This document shows, in pieces, positions 11,058 through 22,200 of a stretch of 64,000 nt of DNA. The position numbers and the translations under genes are program-made. The stretch's first letter is position 1. Each line of letters starts with the position of its first letter. The stretch is from Mesostigma viride (lineage: Eukaryota > Streptophyta > Mesostigmatophyceae > Mesostigmatales > Mesostigmataceae). The notes under the pieces are model-generated. The model saw only the letters and a program-made list of their open reading frames with translations, had not been told where the DNA came from and searched no databases. The DNA is taken from NCBI GenBank assembly GCA_009746045.1, contig RPFO01000359.1, forward strand, positions 1,701,991-1,765,990. Reading direction: 5' to 3'.

Positions 11058-14000
11058 ATGCTTTTATCAGACGTCAACACCTCGCTATGTTGGATGCTGC
11101 TAGCGTTTGCCGTTCCTACGTTTGTGACGTTGACCGCTGGCATCACAGCACCATACGGAAGGTACGCGGCTGCGGTTACATCATTAGCTTTGGTACACTT
11201 CGTAATTCTGTTGGCATGTCATGTTTGCCATTACTTTCCTCACGAGCATTTGCGTAGAGTACTACTGTCATTACATGATGAGCATGGCTGCCGTGTGCAA
11301 CCTCTCTCATACGCGTTCATGGCGAAATACAGCGCACTGATCGGCATCCTGGATTTTATTTGCTTCATTGGAGGTTCCTTGTTATATCCCCCGTATTTTT
11401 TATTATTAATTTCAAATTAAGTACGCATGATGCAATATGAAATGATTATTGTTCTTCGAGAGCCGTGACAGACACGTGGACGACGGTGTGGCTCGTTATC
11501 TGGTAATGCAACATCCCCTAACAACAGTTTTAGCCTGTCAGTCGGTGCTACTTACAGTGCACAGGAGATGCCCAGCCATTACTGTACTGTCGCCTTCTTG
11601 CACGCATGGTTGTTGCAAGCATATCCGGAAATTCAGTGACTCTTTTATTTATGCTACTGCAATGCGTGAGCAAGCCTTATTATGGAGGTCAGCGCTACTA
11701 CAGTATGCAGGATGCGAAGTATTTTTTATTTGAGATGGAGTGGCTGTCTGTAGCTGTCCTGAGTTGCCATCATTGAGTTTGTGATCTACCTATTAAATTC
11801 ACGCTGCCTGTCAGGTTCCCTGCTGGTGTGTTGTGAAGTAAATCTGTGTTTCTCGCCCTGCATCCACAACCCCGGGCACTCGAAAGGTAATAGATCTTTT
11901 TAATAGAACAAACGTAACTCAAGAATAAAGGCAGAAATAGAAATAAAAGTTGGAAATATAAATATAAAGGTAGAAATAGAAGTACAGGTAGAAATATAAT
12001 TAAAGGTTTGAAGTTGAATAAAGGTAGTGATCATATAAATATAATTGATTATATAAAGGTACGTGATATTGACTTCCTCTCCGTGCTATTGATAGCTGCC
12101 TGCCCGGCTCTTGTCATCATGGAGGATTGCTGCATTCTTCATGGTTCACAAGCACCCTCTGCATTTCCTTTGACTCTCTGCGTCTCATGTGTTTACATTC
12201 CCATTAAGGTAAATCACTCACAGCCACACGTCATGCCCCCTAGCCTAAACCTCGCTTGTTCCCTGTCGGCTTGTGTCTGGATCATCCCTCATCCGTTCAC
12301 AAGTACACGCTTTCATCTCCTTCCCTCTGCCGTCTCGTACGCGCGCTCCCCCTCGGCCCATCGGCCCACAGGTACACCCGAGAGGGATGGGGTTTCCTCA
12401 TCCCGGGCAAGCTCGCGTGGTGCCTGCAGGAAGCTCCCTCTGCCTTGGTGCCCGTGGTGTGCATTCGCTTTGGCCGGCCCGAGTGCCTGCACTCGCCCGC
12501 GAACCGTGTCCTGCTGGCGGCCTTTTTGTTCCATGTGAGCTTTTTGTGCCGACTCGAGAGTTCATTCTTATTAATTTGACATATTGCTTGTTTTGCTGGC
12601 GGCCGTCCTGTGCCATGTGAGGGTGTTTTGCCGACTCAGCTGATTCCGGGAATTAGTTGATTATGTTGAGGAATTGTATGTTCGTTAGGCCGCCTTTTTG
12701 TTCCATGTACGTGCCTTTTGCCGACTCGAGAAATGGAATGTGTCATGATCATCGGCCCTCAAGATTATCCTCACGTCTGTCGGGCAGGAGTACACATGCC
12801 CCACTTGGCATTGTCCCCGGCATTGTGTGGATCGGCTCTCGCGCGGGTTGATTTTCTACTCCTGACGCCTCAGCTGGGGCGCAGTTTCCCGGCCGCCCTT
12901 CGCCTTCCCCCTGGCGCTTGATCCCATCACCATGTGCCCTCTCTCTCGTGCCTTGTCTGCAATGTGTTGTAATTCCACACGCCGCACCGTCACAGCGGTA
13001 CATCTTGGTCCTTGGATGCCCTCATCTTCCCCCTGGCGCATGATCCTCTTAAATATGTGACCCCATCACATGCCATGTCCGCTGCGTGTTATACTTGCAC
13101 GCGCCACATCATCACACCAGTACGTCTACGCGTTCATCTTCCCCTGACGCGTTCTTCTCTCACCATGTGCCCCTTTCTCGTGCCCTGTTGCCGATTCATC
13201 ATCGCATGGTCCACACCAGTACGTCTACCGCGCGTTCATCTTCCCCTGGCGCATGCGGCAGCCCAAAGGAACGCCCGTCTCCGTCTTCCTTATGTCCCTC
13301 GTCTTCTGCGTCATCAACGGCTTCCTGCAGGTGGGGATCATATGCTTAAGAAGTATCATAATAGAAGTATGCTAATTGTAATATTTACCATATATACAAA
13401 GTTGTGTATAGATATGACAACCAAAAGGCACGCCCGTCTCGCCGGTCTCGGTATTCAACATATCCCTCTCCCTAATGTCTACTGTGTCGCCCACGGCTTT
13501 TTGCAGGCGGGGATTATATGTTTCACATTCTCATGTTGTTATTATTTATTATTTATTATTTTTGATATTGCTATGAACGCGATGTTGTTTTGATAGTAGT
13601 ATAACAACCCAAGGGCACCGTCTCCCTCTTCTTCTTCTCTTTCTTCTTCTGGGCCATCACCAGGTTTTCTAGGTTACGTGGGGCCTCCTACCATCCATAG
13701 GGTAGCATGGTGCTACCACATCCATCACTATTTTCAATGTTGTGCTCGCGGAAACGTCGAAGAGGGCGCATGACCAGCGAATTCCTGCACATGGTGCACC
13801 GCGTTTTATGTAAACTTCGTAGTATCAAAGCTTCTACTTGCAGCAAGATGGAAGTATAGTGCGATGGCTTATCCGTGAGCTAGTATTAGTGTGGTTTACA
13901 CATTTGAGAGTGGCAAGTGGCATGCCACGGTGTTTTGATGGGTTCGCCCCCATGCGACCCCATGAATACGCTATGTCCCACAACCTCAATAATGTGCCCT

Positions 14001-17000
14001 TATGCCCATTTGCCTATCACGACCCCATGAATACGCTATGTCCCACAACCTCAATAATGTGCCCTTATGCCCTTTTGCCTATCACGACCCCATGAATACG
14101 CTATGTCCCACAACCTCAATAATGTGCCCTTATGCCCATTTGCCTATCACGACCCCATGAATACGCTATGTCCCACAACCTCAATAATGTGCCCGTATGC
14201 CCATTTGCCTATCATGGAGACAACCAGCGCAGGCCAGAAATCGGGAGAATCCGGACCATGGTAGCTCGAGCCTGCCTTTATCTTTTCCGCGTTTTCGAGT
14301 CATTTAGGATGGTGAATATGAATGCAGATGGAAATGTGTAGCCTTGTTCATCGGAATTATGGCTGGGTTACGTGAAGAGCCACAAGCTGACCTAGATGGT
14401 GGGGCCGGAAACAGCTTGCTTGATCAGGGCGTCTGTTTCAAGCCTAAGTGGTCTAGTGGTGAGCACCATTGCTGCGATCGCTCTCCCACCATTTACGAGG
14501 AAATACCCGCAAAAGGAAAACCACTATCTGCTTTATCACTAGTGACTAGTATTATTTATAGTAGTGGTATCTTATTATTATACTTGTGAATAGTACTAGT
14601 CGTAGTATCGTCATTGTTATTATATTTGCCCCTATGCCCACTGTCCCGTTTGCATCCTCACGTACCTTTGGACATGCGGACGCGTGGCTTGTCGCAAGAG
14701 CATGCCATCGTGCACGTCCACTGTGGCTGCTTGCCTTGCTAGTGCGGGCGTGCGGGCGGGCAGGGCTGGTGCCCGTCCTTGCAACGGCGCTGGCACCTTT
14801 TGATGAGCCCATGTGAACGTGACATGACGGTGCCATATGCGCTTGGGAATGAGATGACCGCATGCGCCCCATGTGACTGTGTGCCCCGTACATCCGCACT
14901 TGCACTCGCAGGGCTGGTACCTGTCCGCCATGCAGCCGGTCCAGGCGTCCGTGCGCGTCATGCTGGGGCTCACCGTGTGGTTCTGTGGGTGGTGCGTGCG
15001 CACGATCCTGGATGCTCATGAATCTATCGATGAATATCCTGAATAACAACGGGAGGTTCATGAATATCTATCGATGAATATCCTGAATAATAACGGGATG
15101 AACAGAGTGTGGCATGCTAGGATGACTCCCAAATAGGAGGCGCAATGGTGGCGTGCACGCGCCAGAGTAGAAACGAGATGACCAGAGTGTGGCACGGGTG
15201 GCTTCGCGAGCGCGACCATTATCTGGAGTCCACTTGCAGTGACCATTACAGCGACCAATACAGTGACCATGACCATTCCACTATGCTTCGCAAGGGCTGC
15301 CCCTTGCACAAGGGGTCTCTTTGGCCCAGTTCTGGCCAACATTATCGCAAGCCAACCCTTCCTTTTGATCGCCAATGGGTGGGATGTAAGGAGGCACGAG
15401 GGTGCGTGGCAGCAAGCCAGTAGCAATGAGACAAGCAGCGCAGGCCAGAAAGTATGGCCCAAAAAGATGGGATCCAAGTAGATGCCAGCTGCCCAGTAGA
15501 CGCGGAGGGAAGTATCTTTATCTTAGTTACTTTGCTCCTCAGACATGTTACTCCCATAAAATGTCTGGAGGCTGTTTGCTACAGGGCAGTTTCTTCATGG
15601 TGTTTTTTTTTGTGGTGAGAGAACAGCTTCCGTACTCTGTAGAAAATGTATTGCCGTATGTGATGCTTAAGATCGTGCGTTTGCTTTCCGCAGTAGCCTG
15701 GCGACTTTCATGCGTTTCTCCAATCGCCTGTACTTGTTTTGTTCTTGCATGTGGAAGTGCCATGAGCATAACCGCACCCCTGTGTGACAGCTACCTCAGG
15801 AATGATCGTGTCTCTGTATTTCATGCTCTATTTGGCAATCGCCGGACTGTCACAACAGTACGAGCCCTGCGTGACAGCTGCCAGGAGGATCGACTTGCGT
15901 CTGGCCACGAGCGTCCTATCGCTTCCCGGGGCGATGAGTGCCGCATGCACACTTTTCACGTTCCTGTGGCATCGCACTTTCATTCGCGCACTTTTCGGTC
16001 AACACTGCCCGGCAAGTCCCCCCTGAGTGACAGCCGGCAGCACGATCCTCCCACCCCACAGATGACATGGTGATGGTGAGACCTCTTGTGCCATGACCTC
16101 GTTCTGACATGACCACGGGTGTGCTCTCTGGCCCCTCGGTCGCCCTCGGTTGCCACGGCCAGGATGATCAACCTGCACTCGGACAACATCCTGCGGGGGC
16201 TGCGGGACAAGACCATCGGGGACCCGAGCGGAGGTGAGCGATAAGAAGAATAACATGGATTCGTGAACATGATAATGATAATTGGATCCGTGACAATCAT
16301 AGTGATCATAGTAGTAACAACGATGTGATAGACCATGGGGGACTTGCAGGGTGGTGAGGTATTTATACGCTTCTAGTTTAATACATAGATAAAAGGGGGG
16401 GGAGTGGGTTGTAGTTGGGACGCGAGCTTAAATAATCAGAATTACAACAAGAAAAGCAATACCAATAATAAGGCGATAAACAAACAGTAATGTAGAAGGG
16501 GACCCGTCCAGAGATGAGCTATCGTAATGTTATGGTTCAAAGAATCGTTTTATGCCTTGGATAATTATTGAGCAGTGCAGCCGTTGAGCATGGCGTGCTT
16601 TCCAACCAAGGATCCAACCAAGCGCATGTCACATCGGCTTGTAACTCTGTAGGGAGAGAAAACATCAGTCTGGGATCCGACCACCTGGAAGACATAGTTG
16701 CCTTGCAAAGCCACAGCTGCATGCTGAGATCGTTGCATAGCTTTACCTGACGCTATACCAATATGCTGATGGGTAGTCCTTGTAGATATTGCTTTGCATG
16801 GAGTCCAACCAGCGGAGAGGCGGTTGCCTGGCCAAGCTTTACTAGTAAGATGCATGCAGCTACGCGAATAGAGAAAGTAGAGCCAGTCAAGCGATCCGCA
16901 GATCAATAGAGCAAATAAAGTTAGAGTTAGTCAATAAGGGTCAATTAGAGTCAATTAGGGTCACGTGCTCCGGCTGCCATCTAATTTTGGTCACTTGTTT

Positions 17001-18025
17001 GTTGAGAATGAATCTCCCATCTCTGCAGATTACAAGATCCCTCGAGGTGGCGCCTTCGACCTCGTATCGGGTTAGTCATGACTTATTTACCTACTGCTAT
17101 TTTTTATTATTTTTTTCATGGTCTCCATGAGACAACGAGCGCAGGCCTGAAATCGGTAATATGTTGGCATTATGCTGGCCCTATTCCACAAGGGTTGGCA
17201 GCAATGCACACAGGCTCTCATTCATCACTAGGTAACGGCGGCTACTTTGTTTTGATAAGAATTATTTACAAGTGTAGGATTCTCTATAAAAGCGGTCTGG
17301 CCATGAGTGACTGTTTTTTTTCTAGCGCTTTTCCTTTTGTGCACTATTTCATTGGAAAATGACCTCACACCCGAGGTCTGGGGGTCACGCTCGCGAGATG
17401 TTGCAGTGTGGATGCGTAAACTGGTATGGCTTGGGGAGGGTTTCCAAGGGGGGGGGCGGCAGGGGTTGGCCTGCACTCTGCACAGGTCACTGATGCTGTC
17501 GGCTCATCACGTTCCCCTTCCAGCATGCATATGGTGTCTTCAAGACATCTTTGCAGTCCTATTCTTTGTTGAATGGTGTATGCCAGCATTGTTTCCTCTC
17601 GCTGTCATATGCTCCGGCCCAGCACTTGAACCATTTTGCCATTCCTTGTCTACCACCGAATCCTTCTCAAGGCATTGTCTCATATGCTTCGGCATGAGAT
17701 CCTGTGTGGCTGTACATGCCCAAATTGTCATGAGGAAGAGGCATGAGCCTTCAGCTATGCCATATACGGCTTACCCATGATCTACCAGTGTTTCCTTGTT
17801 TTTGTTTGGGACACATTCTTCCGTGCAGGTGCCAACTACCTTGGAGAAATCATTGAATGGGCAGGCTTTGCAATCGCTTGCTGGTCACTTCCAGCTCTGA
17901 CCTTCTCTGTATTCACATTCGCTAACTTAGCGCCACGTGGTTACCAGCACCACCTGTTTTACAAACGCAAGTTCAAGCACGCGTACCCTGCCAACCGCTG
18001 GGCAATTATACCGTGGGTATGGTGA
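11058..18025 (+). CDS. SRD5A: Steroid 5-alpha-reductase (3-oxo-5-alpha-steroid 4-dehydrogenase), seven exons, 255 aa
   Basis: Exons: 11058-11161, 12372-12534, 13220-13330, 14912-14991, 16163-16233, 17029-17070, 17829-18025. Together they give 768 nt (255 codons plus TGA), all GT-AG and phase-consistent. The length matches the roughly 250-260 residues usual for SRD5A1/2 and plant DET2. Family landmarks appear in order: TAPYGR (residue 35), KLAWCLQEAPS (Glu55, equivalent to the substrate-binding Glu), the H-Y junction at 89-90 (catalytic Tyr), FIFPWRMRQPKGTP, NGFLQ, INLHSDNILRGLR (156-167), YKIPRGGAFDLVSG (178 on), ANYLGEIIEWAGFA, and the C-terminal RKFKHAYPANRWAIIPWVW. It should be a multipass ER membrane enzyme reducing the delta-4 double bond of 3-oxo-steroids with NADPH. 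The start is the first ATG of the exon with the expected N-terminal length. The introns hold repeats, including echoes of its own exon edges. Confidence 0.93.
11162..12371 (+). other. SRD5A: Intron 1 of the reductase gene
   Basis: Starts GTACGC and ends CCCACAG. An AT-rich patch near 11900-12050 carries short A-rich degenerate repeats of the type GAAATATAAA. No other gene is recognised. The open frame that reads on through the donor past 11161 is intron sequence. Confidence 0.7.
12518..12735 (+). repeat. Three tandem echoes of the exon 2 donor
   Basis: The true donor (TTGTTCCAT then GTGAGC, at 12535) is followed by two decayed copies of exon end plus donor at 12617 (GTGAGG) and 12707 (GTACGT). 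Each is followed by a copy of TTTTGCCGACTC. Spacing is 82 and 90 bp. Confidence 0.85.
12880..13270 (+). repeat. Tandem echoes of the exon 3 acceptor
   Basis: The true exon 3 start is at 13220 (CACACCAG then TACGTCTACCGCGCGTTCAT). A clear earlier copy starts at 13121 with the same CACACCAG acceptor but an in-frame TGA further on. Weaker copies lie near 12996 and 12890. The period is about 100-125 bp and includes the shared CACCATGTGCCC stretch. Confidence 0.85.
13420..13690 (+). repeat. Echoes of the exon 3 end and donor
   Basis: CCAAAAGGCACGCCCGTCTC at 13422 to TTTTTGCAG/GCGGGG at 13507 is a decayed copy of 13258-13340. A third, weaker copy begins near 13609 with CCCAAGGGCACCGTCTCC. Both have lost the reading frame. 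Confidence 0.75.
13956..14215. repeat. 65-bp tandem repeat, four copies
   Basis: Four near-identical 65-bp units beginning GACCCCATGAATACGCTATG at 13956, 14021, 14086 and 14151, in intron 3 of the reductase gene. Confidence 0.97.
15784..16520 (+). repeat. Echoes around reductase exon 5
   Basis: Decayed copies of the acceptor side (GTGACAGC...CAGGA.GATC) occur near 15784, 15866 and 16025, ahead of the true exon at 16163. Copies of the exon end and donor (GACCATGGGGGAC...GGTGAG near 16331, GGGGACCCGTCC...GATGAGC near 16498) follow it. Similarity is short and imperfect. Confidence 0.55.
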
Positions 18026-18039
18026 TTAATTAATTAATT

Positions 18040-19445
18040 ATTATTTTATTAATTAATTTACACGTAACTGCGCCACACTGCGATCACGTGAGCATGAGTC
18101 CTCAGGGAAAGGAATATGGGATGGGGTGGGTGGATGTAGCTATATCTTGTTCCTAGTTACAGGGTTGCGGGCACCACGGCCCGAATCGCTTTGCATGCCA
18201 AACTTGGTCACACACGGAGGCCCCACCGATTGTGGGGTGGTGTCCTTCATATTACTGTCTGCCACCTATCTGGCCTTACGCGTCATCTGCCATGGCATCA
18301 ATCAATCAATCAATTAATTAATTATATAACTTACACGTGACTGCGTCACGACAGCATATGTCCTCAGTGGGATGCATGGAAGGGGATGGAATGGATGATG
18401 CTAGTTATAGTTCCTAGTTACAGGGTATACTGTGGGCACCACAGCCCGAATCGCTATGAATGCCAATTAACTGGGTACATCACACACGCAGCAACGACTC
18501 GACGGCGCCGTCACCAAGATGCTGCGCAAGGCCCTTAACATCCCCTTTGGTTTGCACATTAGTAATGAGGATTTGTATGCTGATTTGCCCTATGTTTCCC
18601 ACATTATTAGGCACAGGCGCCTGGGCCTAGCCGGGCACCTGGCCCGCACAGATCAGGTAGATACATCAGATAGACTAGCTGGCACCAAGCCCGCCCAGCC
18701 TGGGCGATATGTCCTCACCTGGCGTGCCCCCGGCCGCGCGCGGCAGGGCCGCCACCCGTGGACATTTCGTGATAGACTCGGCATGGACATGTGCTATACT
18801 AGACGTGACGGGCTCACCCCCGGGCAGCCTCCTGGTTTGTCTGTAATATGGAGGCAGATGGTGCGCAAGGATAGATGGCAAGTAGTGATGAAGGAGACCA
18901 CCCCCAAGCCTGTGGGGGCTCCGCGTGTGACCAAGTATGGCATTCATAGCGATTCGGGCCGCGGTGCCCACACCCCTGTAACTAGGACCTAGATAGCTTA
19001 TACCATCCATTCCATCCCATGTTCCCCTCCCACTGAGGACTTATGCTCACGTGACGCAGTCACGTGTCTATTAATTAATTAATTAATCACACACGGAGCC
19101 CCCACTGACTTGAAGGTGGTCTCCTTCATCACTACCTGCCACCTATCCTGGCGAGCCATCTGCCTCCATATTACAGACATGCAAACCAGGGGGTACCCCG
19201 GACGTGAGCCTGCCCCGTGGAGAGTAGCACGTGCATGTCCATGCCTAGCCTATCACGAAAAGTTCCCATGCAGAGGGCGTCCCGGCCGGCCAGCGTGCGC
19301 AGCTAGCCTGGGGCATGCCACGTGAGGACAAAACGCGCGCCCACGGGCTGTGAGGCTTGGTGCCAGCTAGTCTGTCTGATCGATGTATCTACCGGCCTGA
19401 TCTGTGCGGGCCAGGTGGCTGGCTAGGCCCGGGCGCCGGTGCTGA
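18040..19445. mobile_element. Nested 3' ends of a LINE family in both orientations
   Basis: Four pieces of one retroelement tail are stacked. Minus-oriented copies lie at about 18058-18330 and 18330-18480, a plus-oriented copy at 18490-19090, and a minus-oriented copy at 19085-19445. In plus orientation the tail ends GAGGACTTATGCTCACGTGA, CGCAGTCACGTG and an ATTAATTAATTAA run. Further copies are at 25.6-26.8 kb and 48.3-48.6 kb. The ATTAATTAA ends adjoin one another, so insertions into earlier copies are likely. Confidence 0.75.
18519..18992 (+). pseudogene. C-terminal fragment of a LINE reverse-transcriptase protein
   Basis: Open frame of 157 codons containing HIIRHRRLGLAGHLART, which resembles the R-RL-W-GH--R motif found after the RT domain in many non-LTR retrotransposon proteins. 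It ends with TAG, just before the conserved 3' tail. No RT catalytic motif is present, so this is a 5'-truncated copy. Assignment rests on one motif and on the tail repeats. Confidence 0.55.
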
Positions 19446-19838
19446 AGAATTTGGGAATTGCTGAAGAATTTGGGAAACATATGGTAAAACAGCTCGACTC
19501 TCTGCATAGGCATAGTAGCATGGCTAGATTCTTAATGCAACATCCATGGGGGGGTCCCATTATAGGCATTCATTAGTTAGGTTAACATAACGCCGTTGGG
19601 AGTATCTGTAGCACATAATAGCCCTTGAGAAGGGGCAGATCTATGGCCTATAATACATTCTAGGCTACTTCCTGCAAGGGTGGGAATGTAAGCTACCCTT
19701 GCTCTAGGTGCACCAGGGCACCCGCACCCTCATGAAGATTATAGGCATGGCTTGGCTAAATACTGAAGGCATCATCCATGGGGGCCATTATGGGCGCACA
19801 TGCGCGTAGGCCACATGCTAGGCTAAGCCTGACTAATC
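19446..19838. repeat. Dispersed repeat copy and unassigned spacer
   Basis: About 19615-19730 carries a unit with CTACTTCCTGCAAGGG and GTGCACC.GGGCACC. A second copy of it is at about 25455-25563 in the same orientation. The rest shows nothing recognisable. Confidence 0.7.
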
Positions 19839-19855
19839 TACACTACTGATATATA
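19839..19855. repeat. Left 17-bp target-site duplication
   Basis: TACACTACTGATATATA, identical to 23830-23846. It lies at the 3' end of the minus-strand retrotransposon. Confidence 0.85.
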
Positions 19856-19989
19856 TTAAAAATATAATTACTTACAACAGAGTGAAATCACTCAAACCAA
19901 AGCAAACGCCCAGCTATAAACCTATATACAGAGCCATGTCAAAGCTCTATACTACGATAAGACCAATGGAAACGCCTAACGGGAGGAAC

Positions 19990-22200
19990 CTAATAGCCCT
20001 GCTGCACCGCAAAATCAGCCCGCGTACGGCGGAGCATGATGTCAGCCATGGCCCGAGTCAGCGCCACCGACAAGCGCTGACGCCAATATGACGTCCAGGT
20101 CCGCGCCGACCATGGGGCCCGCTGGCCCTCCAGGTCCAGCCGGTCCTCCCGGAGCCGGCAACACTCCTTGAAGAAGGCGGAGGTCAGGGGCCCCATGGCC
20201 CCAAACTCCTCCAGGACAAAGGGCACCACACGATGGTGCCCGACGTCGCCGTAGGCCAGGAGCTTGGCCCGCTCCGCCCGGTCCGCCGTGTAACCTGCCG
20301 TGAGGGAGGCCCCAGCCACGTGGCTAAGAGCCAAGGGCCGCGCCACCGAAACGTCAATAAGCAGATGCCGGCCACCCCCCTCAAAGTCCAGCACCACGAT
20401 GTCAGGCCGGTGGTTGGGGGAATAGAAGGCAGCGCCATCCGCATCCTCGGACCGGATGTTCGCGTGGGGGAAAACCGACCGAATCATGGCGAGCACCACC
20501 GTCAGGAGGACAGTGTGCAAATACAAATACCAATTCTGATTCTGTTGGCCCCCCATGCAGGCAAGGTAGTGAGTCCCCGTGGGATCCAGCGGCTGCCCAC
20601 AGCTACCACAAGGCCGCCCGGCCGGAACAAGAGGCTGCGGGGCAAATAGCTGGTGCCGGAGCGCCACCGAGTAGTGGCTGGGAGCCAAGGCGAATGGGGG
20701 GGCCATGGGAAGAGCACGAAGGTACGCCGAGCCCACACTCCGCAAGGAAAGCGAGAACAGCCACGCACGTCCCTGGGCGTTGAGGTCCGCGAAAAGAGCA
20801 ATCCAATCAGCCGTGTGCAGAATACCCGCGTAGGTTTTCTGGTGTTTATCGATGACGCGAGCAGGGAATGCGGCGGGAGATTGAACGGAGGCGACCGAGG
20901 GAGTGCCGCGAGGGAGGTGGCGCTGTACCGCCTGAGCGGCACGGACGGGAGAACAGGCCTGCTGGATCTCAGCATAGGCCTCCTGGATGGCGGTGACGAA
21001 GGGCAAAGGGCTGCTGGGGTCCAGGAGGTCAGGCGCTGCCGTTGCCAAAAGGGGCAGGAGCCGGCAGCTTTCCGCCCACGACTGAGCGACGGAGCCCAAA
21101 AATGCTGCTGGGGCCAGCCGGGCGGCACGAGTCAGACCGCAGCCACCCATCCGTGCAGGCAGGGAGGCAATGCGAATAGCATGTGGCGGGAGGTCGGGGC
21201 CCGGGACCAGCTGCGCCAAGGCCGACTGGATGCGTTCGTCGTGGCCCTCGGCGGCCAGCCGGACCTGAGCCGGAAGAGCGCCCCGGAGCCAGTGAACGAC
21301 GCGAGGGTGAGCGCAAAACCACAGAAGCAGACCCTTGGTCTGCGAATCATGAAGGCGCGCAATCAAGGGCAGTACCTCAGTGCGTGCCTCGAGGGCGGCC
21401 CGCAGAGCATCGATGACAAACGCGGGGTCGCCAACCGGAACGCCGAGGACATCCAACCCATGGAGGCGCTCGTCCCGGCCCAAGAGCTGGGGCGGAAAGC
21501 CGGAGCAATCACCTTGGGGCGAGTACACCGCGCACTTGGCCAGGGTCAACTGGAGGTTGATGTCGGCCACCGCGGTCTGCAGTGCCAGCAGAGCCGCGGT
21601 GGTGTCCGGCACAGGGCCCAGAAGGTAGATATCATCCAAGTAGGCCTGAATAGCGACCGCCGGGTGGGCAGCATGGACCGCTTGGAGGCAACCCTGGAGG
21701 GGGGCGGCAAAGTACAGGGGTCCCAGGGGGTCCCCTTGCTGGGTGCCCGACCGCGACAGCAGGCCGCCGCGAGTGCCGTCCTCCATGATGTGAACCAGTT
21801 GGCCGGGCTGGCCGTAGCACACGGCTGTCCAAGCGTACAAGTCCTCGAAGGACTCCATGACGGCCGCAAACATGCTGGCGCGGGACAGACTGTTGAACGC
21901 GTTGTGGCAGTCGACCTTGACGACAGCGTGGGTGGGGTGGGCCTCGAGGTAGGCCTGCACCGAATGGATGAGGATATCCGCCCCGCCTGGAGTCGTCACC
22001 CCCAGCTGGGCCGCCACCGAGGTCTCACCCGCTGCGAGGGGCGGGCAGAAAAAGGCACGGAGCTCGGGCGCCTTTTGGCGGCAGATCACTTTGCCCACGA
22101 GCTTGCGGAGCACCTCACCGCAGGCGATCGGGCGCACCTTGCCCTCGGGGGGGGCAAGACACCCTTGAGCAGAGCGAGGAGGCGAGCGCCCGCTAACCAC
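19990..22200 (-). CDS. Reverse transcriptase and RLE endonuclease portion of the RING LINE
   Basis: An open frame of 736 codons; the conserved part starts at CLAPPEGKVRPI just inside it. RT motifs: KVDCHNAFNSLSR (motif A Asp), GTQQGDPLGPL (motif B) and AYLDDIYLL (motif C YLDD, about 21632-21646). After the thumb come a CCHC knuckle CGSCGQPLDPTGTHYLAC (about 20558-20613) and the endonuclease core RPDIVVLDF...LLIDVSVARP (about 20340-20412), with AERAKLLAYGDVG further on. These are the CCHC plus PD-D/E motifs of R2-type elements. It nicks target DNA and copies its RNA. The frame ends with TAG, at the same aligned position as in the second copy at 47329. The upstream RT part lies in another frame, at 22201-23060. 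Confidence 0.88.
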   Translation of the reverse strand: MVSGRSPPRSAQGCLAPPEGKVRPIACGEVLRKLVGKVICRQKAPELRAFFCPPLAAGETSVAAQLGVTTPGGADILIHSVQAYLEAHPTHAVVKVDCHNAFNSLSRASMFAAVMESFEDLYAWTAVCYGQPGQLVHIMEDGTRGGLLSRSGTQQGDPLGPLYFAAPLQGCLQAVHAAHPAVAIQAYLDDIYLLGPVPDTTAALLALQTAVADINLQLTLAKCAVYSPQGDCSGFPPQLLGRDERLHGLDVLGVPVGDPAFVIDALRAALEARTEVLPLIARLHDSQTKGLLLWFCAHPRVVHWLRGALPAQVRLAAEGHDERIQSALAQLVPGPDLPPHAIRIASLPARMGGCGLTRAARLAPAAFLGSVAQSWAESCRLLPLLATAAPDLLDPSSPLPFVTAIQEAYAEIQQACSPVRAAQAVQRHLPRGTPSVASVQSPAAFPARVIDKHQKTYAGILHTADWIALFADLNAQGRAWLFSLSLRSVGSAYLRALPMAPPFALAPSHYSVALRHQLFAPQPLVPAGRPCGSCGQPLDPTGTHYLACMGGQQNQNWYLYLHTVLLTVVLAMIRSVFPHANIRSEDADGAAFYSPNHRPDIVVLDFEGGGRHLLIDVSVARPLALSHVAGASLTAGYTADRAERAKLLAYGDVGHHRVVPFVLEEFGAMGPLTSAFFKECCRLREDRLDLEGQRAPWSARTWTSYWRQRLSVALTRAMADIMLRRTRADFAVQQGY

